Assembly (NCBI GenBank): GCA_043763625.1
Contig: JAYULL010000117.1
Location: 1-9,823, forward strand
Direction: 5' to 3'
Origin: Rubrolithibacter sp043763625
GTDB lineage: Bacteria; Bacteroidota; Bacteroidia; Sphingobacteriales; Sphingobacteriaceae
DNA length: 9,823 bases
The notes beneath the pieces are model-generated. The model was not told the DNA's origin. It saw nothing but the letters and a program-made list of their open reading frames with translations, and ran no database searches. The translations under genes and the position numbers were made by a program. Of the stretch, positions 6,553 through 9,823 are shown one piece after another; within the stretch, counting starts at the first letter, position 1, and the number at the start of each line of letters is the position of its first letter.

Positions 6553-7575
6553 ATGAAAAAAATCTTTTTACTCTTAATTGCCGGCTTGGCGAGTATGGCA
6601 AACGCACAAGAAAAAGACCCGTATTTAAGCAAAACCTTAACGGGACAAAAAATTGAAAATGTAAAAGTGGAAACTTCGGGCGGCAGCATCACCGTTACCG
6701 GCGGGAGCATGCAAGATTCGAAAGTTGAAGTGTTTGTGAGGGCGAATAACAACTCAGACCTATCAAAAGAGGAAATAAAAAAGCGTTTACAAGAGGACTA
6801 TGATTTGAACGTGTCGGTAAACGGCAATCAGCTTGTAGCAACAGCCAAACCCAACAATCGAAACAATTTTAATTGGAAAAGAAGTTTAAATATTTCGTTT
6901 AAAATTCAGGTTCCGCAGCATGTTTCTACAAACTTAAATACTTCGGGCGGAAGTATTAAGCTCGATAATTTATCGGGAAATCAAAACTTTTCGACCAGCG
7001 GCGGAAGTTTAGACTTGGCTCGGTTAAGCGGAGAAGTAGAAGGGCAAACGTCAGGCGGAAGCATTAAAATCAGCAATTCGAAAAATGAAATCAGACTTTC
7101 TACAAGCGGCGGAAGTATCAACGCAAACAATTGCGAGGGGAATTTAAAGCTAGAGACATCCGGCGGTTCTTTACACTTGAGTAATCTTAAAGGGCGAATT
7201 TACGCGGCAACCAGTGGCGGCAGCATTAGAGGGGCTGATATAAGCGGAGAATTAAAAACACATACTTCGGGCGGGAACATCGTTTTAAATAAAATGGCCT
7301 GTAGCCTCGAAACCTCAACCAGCGGCGGCAACATTGATGTAGAACTTTCCGAAATGGGGAAATATGTAAAGATTGAAAACAGCGGGGGTAATGTTGATTT
7401 AACGCTGCCTAAAACAGGTTTGACTTTGAACATCAGAGGCAGGATAAAAACTGAAGCCTTAAGTAACTTCAGCGGTTCTATGAAAGAGAACGAACTTAAA
7501 GGCAAGTTGAATGGCGGCGGCGTACCCGTTGACGTTGATTCCGGCGGAGGAAGAGTTGCGTTGAATTTGCAATAA
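6553..7575 (+). CDS. Secreted DUF4097-like beta-solenoid protein
   Basis: A 340-residue protein with a clear signal peptide (KKIFLLLIAGLASMANAQ, likely cut after Ala18), so it is exported to the periplasm or beyond. The mature part is dominated by repeats starting TSGGS or TSGGN. Eight of them begin at residues 130, 148, 166, 184, 202, 220, 238 and 256, an exact 18-residue period, with a first copy at 41 and looser copies at 277 and 330. Short strands with GG turns at a fixed period predict a right-handed beta-solenoid, as in DUF4097/'adhesin'-type domains. A more charged segment (about 65-115) separates the first copy from the array. No catalytic motif is seen and the function is unknown; adhesion or envelope-stress roles are guesses. 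A strong terminator follows, so it is probably the last gene of its transcript. Confidence 0.85.
   Translation: MKKIFLLLIAGLASMANAQEKDPYLSKTLTGQKIENVKVETSGGSITVTGGSMQDSKVEVFVRANNNSDLSKEEIKKRLQEDYDLNVSVNGNQLVATAKPNNRNNFNWKRSLNISFKIQVPQHVSTNLNTSGGSIKLDNLSGNQNFSTSGGSLDLARLSGEVEGQTSGGSIKISNSKNEIRLSTSGGSINANNCEGNLKLETSGGSLHLSNLKGRIYAATSGGSIRGADISGELKTHTSGGNIVLNKMACSLETSTSGGNIDVELSEMGKYVKIENSGGNVDLTLPKTGLTLNIRGRIKTEALSNFSGSMKENELKGKLNGGGVPVDVDSGGGRVALNLQ
6940..7371 (+). repeat. In-gene 54-bp periodic repeat (eight units)
   Basis: The eight 18-residue units of the solenoid correspond to eight 54-bp coding units in register without an indel. The DNA units have diverged (the GGCGG/GGAAG core around each TSGGS varies), so this is an old protein-level array rather than a recent tandem duplication. 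Confidence 0.8.
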
Positions 7576-7600
7576 GCACGGGATTTGAGTTAGTTAGTTT

Positions 7601-7640
7601 AGCCGGACAAGAGGTAATGTGCTTCTGTCCGGCTTTTTTT
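7601..7640 (+). terminator. Intrinsic terminator after the DUF4097-like gene
   Basis: AGCCGGACA (7601-7609) pairs perfectly with TGTCCGGCT (7626-7634) around a 16-base loop, followed by a run of seven T. It lies 25 bases beyond the stop codon at 7575, and separates this gene from the adaptor operon. Confidence 0.88.
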
Positions 7641-7643
7641 ATG

Positions 7644-7681
7644 GAGCCCCTCCGAAATCCTCCCCGGTAGGGAGGACTTTT
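7644..7681. repeat. Palindromic intergenic repeat
   Basis: TCCTCCC (7658-7664) and GGGAGGA (7670-7676) form a 7-bp perfect palindrome around a five-base loop, flanked by GGAGCCCCTCCGAAA on the left. I recognise this as a widespread intergenic repeat of Bacteroidota. Its minus-strand translation (SPPYRGGFRRGS) often creates spurious ORFs, and one spans 7496-7795 here. The stretch 7682-7788 beyond it shows nothing I can name. Confidence 0.6.
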
Positions 7682-7788
7682 AGGCCACAAGCGGCATATA
7701 CCGATAGTTCTGCACCGGCCTTCGCAGTTACTTCCGGGTAACCGCCTAAGGTTTAAACTTGCCGCGTTCTCGATACTGATATCTCCAT

Positions 7789-7837
7789 ACTCCATTGAGT
7801 TCAGAGTCTCAATTCTAACATCTCAATACTCAAGTCT
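7789..7837 (-). repeat. Array of the degenerate 7-bp repeat, minus orientation
   Basis: On the minus strand, consecutive heptamers from 7837 leftward include AGACTTG, AGTATTG, AGATGTT, AGAATTG and AGACTCT, after which the pattern fades. The period is exactly seven for at least five units. The consensus (AGANNTG) is that of the array at 2578-2623. The array lies just upstream of the candidate activator site for the adaptor gene. Confidence 0.6.
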
Positions 7838-7845
7838 ATTTCTTT

Positions 7846-7873
7846 CGCACACATCCTGTTCGGAAACGAACAG
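7846..7873. promoter_or_regulatory. Palindromic activator site (UAS) upstream of the adaptor gene
   Basis: CTGTTCGGAAACGAACAG (7856-7873) is a perfect 7-bp palindrome around GAAA and fits TGTNCG-N4-CGNACA exactly. A further half-site CGCACA lies at 7846-7851, at the same 11-bp offset as in the divergent region at 5601. The centre is about 85 bp upstream of the start expected from the -24/-12 candidate at 7925, a normal distance for an NtrC-type enhancer. A T6 run follows at 7876-7881, so as RNA it would also resemble an intrinsic terminator. I favour the operator reading because the motif recurs at 5601. Confidence 0.55.
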
Positions 7874-7924
7874 TCTTTTTTGCACGAGGCGTCGTTTCTA
7901 GGCTTCTTAAGGCCTTTTATCTTG

Positions 7925-7941
7925 TTGGCACAACATTTCTA
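7925..7941 (+). promoter_or_regulatory. Candidate sigma-54 promoter of the adaptor gene
   Basis: TTGGCACAACATTTCTA matches the -24 box (TTGGCAC, GG at 7927-7928). Ten bases later it has CT where GC is expected, so the -12 box is imperfect. The distance to the palindrome at 7856-7873 and to the GTG at 7973 fits. The presence of a sigma-54 activator gene in the window supports the call. Confidence 0.45.
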
Positions 7942-7972
7942 TATATTTCGTCAAGGATAAATTAATATAGAA

Positions 7973-9232
7973 GTGGACAGAGCAATACCAAAAAATAGAT
8001 GGTCAACCAAGCGATTACTTACAATAGGCGGCATTGCCGGAATTGTAGTTTTAATCGGCGGAAGTTATTACCTCACATCCGGCAAAAGCCGGGTAAATGT
8101 CAATACAGACAGAATCACAATAAGTGAGATTAAGAAAGGAAGTTTCCAAGAGTTTATCCCGGTAAACGGAATTGTAATGCCGATTACAACTATCTATTTA
8201 GATGCGTCTGTAGGCGGGCGAGTTGAAGAGAAATATGTAGAAGACGGAGCTATTTTGAAAAAAGGAAATCCGATTTTAAAATTGTCGAATACTGATTTAG
8301 AATTGAACTTGGTAAATCAAGAAACGCAGGTTTTTAATTTGCTTACGCAGATGCAAATTTCCAGAAATGCAGCCCAGAAAAATACAATAGATCAGTTAAA
8401 CAGGATGGCTGATGTCGAGAAAGAGTGGAAAGAGGCCGAACGATTGTATAAGCTTAACAGAACATTGTATGACCAAAAAGCAATCGGTGCTCAGGAATTT
8501 AAACAGACGCAGATTGCTTACGAGTATCAGGTAAAACGTAAAAAGCTTACCGAACAGGTTTTGAAGAAAGATTCGGTTTCTACTAATCAAGAGCTGGAGC
8601 AAGCAAGGCAATCTTACCAACGTACTGAGAATGCTTTAGCCTTGATGCGAAAAAAAGTAGGAGATTTAATTGTGCGTTCTCCTATCGACGGACAACTTAC
8701 TTCGTTTGATGCAGAGATAGGTCAATTAAAAGGTGAGGGAAACCGATTAGGTCAAATTGATGTGCTGAGCGGATTTAAAGTTAGAGCTGAGATTGACGAA
8801 CATTATTTGTCCCGCATTTTTACCGGTCTTAAAGGAGATTTCAGTTTCGATAACAAGACGTATAATCTTACGATCAAAAAGGTTTTTACCCAGGTGACGA
8901 ATGGAAGATTTCAAGTCGATATGCAATTCGTAGGAGCAGTTCCTAAAGGAATTCGCCGGGGACAAACCTTACAAATTCGATTAGCGCTTAGCGATGAAAC
9001 GACAGCTTTGCTTTTGCCTCGAGGCGGTTTCTATCAGCAAACCGGGGGGAACTGGATTTTCAAAGTAAGCGAAAACGGGAAAACAGCGTATAAAGTAGAC
9101 GTGCAACTGGGCCGGCAAAACCCCGATTATTACGAAGTGATGCAAGGATTAAAACCGGGTGATAAAGTGGTAACAAGCAGCTATGAAAATTACGGAGATA
9201 TGCAGGAGTTGGTGTTGGGCTCAGAGCGATGA
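7973..9232 (+). CDS. Periplasmic adaptor (membrane fusion protein, HlyD/MacA type)
   Basis: A 419-residue adaptor that should link an inner-membrane exporter to a TolC-like outer-membrane channel. One N-terminal transmembrane helix (about 15-34) anchors it, with the rest in the periplasm. The split lipoyl-like domain is at about 76-108 (GGRVEEKYVEDGAILKKG) and 232-262 (VRSPIDGQLTSFDAEIGQ). Between them lies a long helical hairpin (about 110-228) rich in Gln, Glu and Lys. A beta-barrel and a membrane-proximal domain (about 345-415, EVMQGLKPGDKVV) follow. The start is GTG: an in-frame stop lies 12 bases before it and no ATG precedes the membrane helix. It probably served an ABC exporter of the MacB/FtsX type, judging from the gene beginning at 9811 and from the usual company of NtrC/NtrY pairs in Bacteroidota, but an RND partner cannot be excluded. 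Confidence 0.88.
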   Translation: MDRAIPKNRWSTKRLLTIGGIAGIVVLIGGSYYLTSGKSRVNVNTDRITISEIKKGSFQEFIPVNGIVMPITTIYLDASVGGRVEEKYVEDGAILKKGNPILKLSNTDLELNLVNQETQVFNLLTQMQISRNAAQKNTIDQLNRMADVEKEWKEAERLYKLNRTLYDQKAIGAQEFKQTQIAYEYQVKRKKLTEQVLKKDSVSTNQELEQARQSYQRTENALALMRKKVGDLIVRSPIDGQLTSFDAEIGQLKGEGNRLGQIDVLSGFKVRAEIDEHYLSRIFTGLKGDFSFDNKTYNLTIKKVFTQVTNGRFQVDMQFVGAVPKGIRRGQTLQIRLALSDETTALLLPRGGFYQQTGGNWIFKVSENGKTAYKVDVQLGRQNPDYYEVMQGLKPGDKVVTSSYENYGDMQELVLGSER

Positions 9233-9287
9233 GCTTTGAGAAATGAGCTGTGAGCTTTGGGCTAAGAGCTGATAACTCACTGCTGTA
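9232..9287 (+). repeat. Heptamer array (AGCTNNN type) left of the four-helix gene
   Basis: Eight consecutive 7-bp units start at the last base of the adaptor stop codon: AGCTTTG (9232), AGAAATG, AGCTGTG, AGCTTTG, GGCTAAG, AGCTGAT (9267), AACTCAC and TGCTGTA. The period is exact. The last two units overlap the 3' end of the minus-strand four-helix-bundle gene, including its stop codon. The 11-mer AGCTGATAACT at 9267-9277 recurs at 9720-9730 in the same orientation. Confidence 0.75.
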
Positions 9288-9629
9288 GTCTTTGTATATA
9301 AGAATAAATCATTTTACGAATGGCAATTACCTCTTCAGATAATTCGATAAAAAGAACTTCAGATATGTATCCTAAATCTCTTGCTAAAATAAATTGGTAT
9401 TCAAGTTCTGAACAAGAGCCCGTTGATATCACTAAAAATCGCTTTAGTTCAGGCAAACTGTTTCGACCGCATCCTTCGGCAATATTGGTTGGAATCGAGG
9501 ATGCAGACCTTCGGATTTGTGAAATTAGTCCGAACTGTTCATCTCGAGGAAAAGAACCCGTAAGAGAATATACCTTTAAGGTTAGTGAATGGCCTCGTTG
9601 CCAAAAAGTAAGTGCTTTAAATCTCGCAT
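9277..9629 (-). pseudogene. S23-type four-helix-bundle protein, frameshifted near its start
   Basis: On the minus strand, one frame from 9603 to the TGA at 9277-9279 encodes WQRGHSLTLKVYSLTGSFPR, then DEQFGLISQIRRSASSIPTN, then IAEGCGRNSLPELKRFLVIS and a helical end. This is the four-helix-bundle family (23S rRNA intervening-sequence protein, related to the Avd protein of retroelements). It has no usable start. Another frame has ATG at 9629 followed by MRDLKHLLF, exactly the beginning expected, and joins it if the T5 run (9603-9607) had six T. The restored protein is 117 residues, the normal family length. The defect may be a real mutation, a sequencing error in a homopolymer, or slippage-corrected. 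The plus-strand frame over 9320-9643 is only its shadow. Function in this family is largely unknown. It lies between the adaptor and the next plus-strand gene, pointing against both. Confidence 0.85.
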
Positions 9630-9674
9630 TGTCAAATCATTAATTGCTTAAATATAATATAATGGAGAGTTTAT

Positions 9675-9806
9675 AACTAAGCTCAAACCCATAAACAAAA
9701 TATAGTAATCTAAGCACGAAGCTGATAACTGAAAGCTTACCGGCTCAAAACTAATAACTAAACTATGCAGGAGCTCAAAGCTGAAGGCTCACTGCTCAAA
9801 GCTATA
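9675..9806 (+). repeat. Heptamer array (AGCTNAN type) right of the four-helix gene
   Basis: After a sparse beginning (AACTAAG at 9675), regular 7-bp units run from 9720: AGCTGAT, AACTGAA, AGCTTAC, one extra base, then GGCTCAA, AACTAAT and AACTAAA. After nine irregular bases they resume at 9772 with AGCTCAA, AGCTGAA, GGCTCAC, TGCTCAA and AGCTATA (to 9806). Nearly all keep CT at positions 3-4. Orientation and consensus match the array at 9232-9287. It stops four bases before the ATG at 9811, so it forms the leader of that gene. Confidence 0.75.
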
Positions 9807-9810
9807 TCAC

Positions 9811-9823
9811 ATGATCAAAATAA
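9811..9823 (+). CDS. Start of the next gene (four codons visible)
   Basis: ATG at 9811 followed by codons for Ile-Lys-Ile before the window ends. MIKI is a common beginning for the ATP-binding subunit of MacB/LolD-like ABC exporters, which often follows an adaptor gene of this kind. Four codons cannot prove it; the call rests on context. Confidence 0.3.

Noticed and set aside
6288..6752. 154-codon minus-strand open frame
   Set aside because: It spans the end of the EcsC gene, the intergenic promoter region and the signal peptide of the DUF4097-like gene; no family features.
7496..7795. 99-codon minus-strand open frame
   Set aside because: It runs through the intrinsic terminator and the palindromic intergenic repeat; the SPPYRGGFRRGS stretch is the usual spurious translation of that repeat.
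9277..9629. Diversity-generating retroelement accessory gene (Avd)
   Set aside because: Avd shares the four-helix fold, but no reverse transcriptase or template/variable repeat pair is visible in the window.
9320..9643. 107-codon plus-strand open frame between the two heptamer arrays
   Set aside because: The opposite strand encodes clear four-helix-bundle family sequence over the same bases; the plus frame has no recognisable motif.
9232..9806. CRISPR array
   Set aside because: Units are 7 bp and contiguous, without spacers of constant length, and no cas genes are present.

Overview
The window looks like a chromosomal stretch of a Bacteroidota member, probably from the Sphingobacteriales/Chitinophagales/Cytophagales side of the phylum. 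This rests on the AT-rich leaders with weak Shine-Dalgarno sites, a bacillithiol gene (bshA), an NtrC/NtrY-type pair beside an efflux adaptor, a DUF4097-like secreted protein, an S23-type four-helix-bundle gene, and intergenic repeats of kinds I remember from this phylum. No genus can be named from the sequence alone.

Left end (1-1428): a partial IS91-like element on the minus strand. It has a complete tyrosine recombinase followed, with directly abutting stop and start codons, by the zinc-finger N-terminus of an IS91-type transposase that runs off the window. This part is visibly more GC-rich than the rest. The gene-free stretch behind it carries two inverted repeats that may mark the element end and a possible gene remnant.

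Centre (1429-5497, all minus): an NtrC-type sigma-54 activator overlaps an NtrY-like histidine kinase by 11 bases, and bshA follows. The kinase-bshA gap holds a REP-like hairpin and a short 7-bp-period repeat array, so bshA is probably transcribed separately.

Right half (5693-9823, plus): an EcsC-family protein, a secreted DUF4097-like beta-solenoid protein with an exact 18-residue repeat, an intrinsic terminator, and a periplasmic adaptor (HlyD/MacA type). Only the first four codons of the next gene are visible, and it may be the ATPase of the exporter. Between the adaptor and that gene lies a minus-strand S23-type four-helix-bundle gene with a one-base frameshift near its start, bracketed by two arrays of a degenerate 7-bp repeat.

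The most useful observation is a shared regulatory element. A palindromic motif of the form TGTNCG-N4-CGNACA lies in the divergent region upstream of the activator gene and again upstream of the adaptor, in each case at the same 11-bp offset from an extra CGCACA half-site. The adaptor also has a -24/-12-like sequence at a suitable distance downstream. The simplest reading is that the pair senses an envelope signal and uses sigma-54 to switch on the export operon, perhaps with autoregulation. The second observation is the repeat-bracketed four-helix-bundle cassette that interrupts the presumed export operon.
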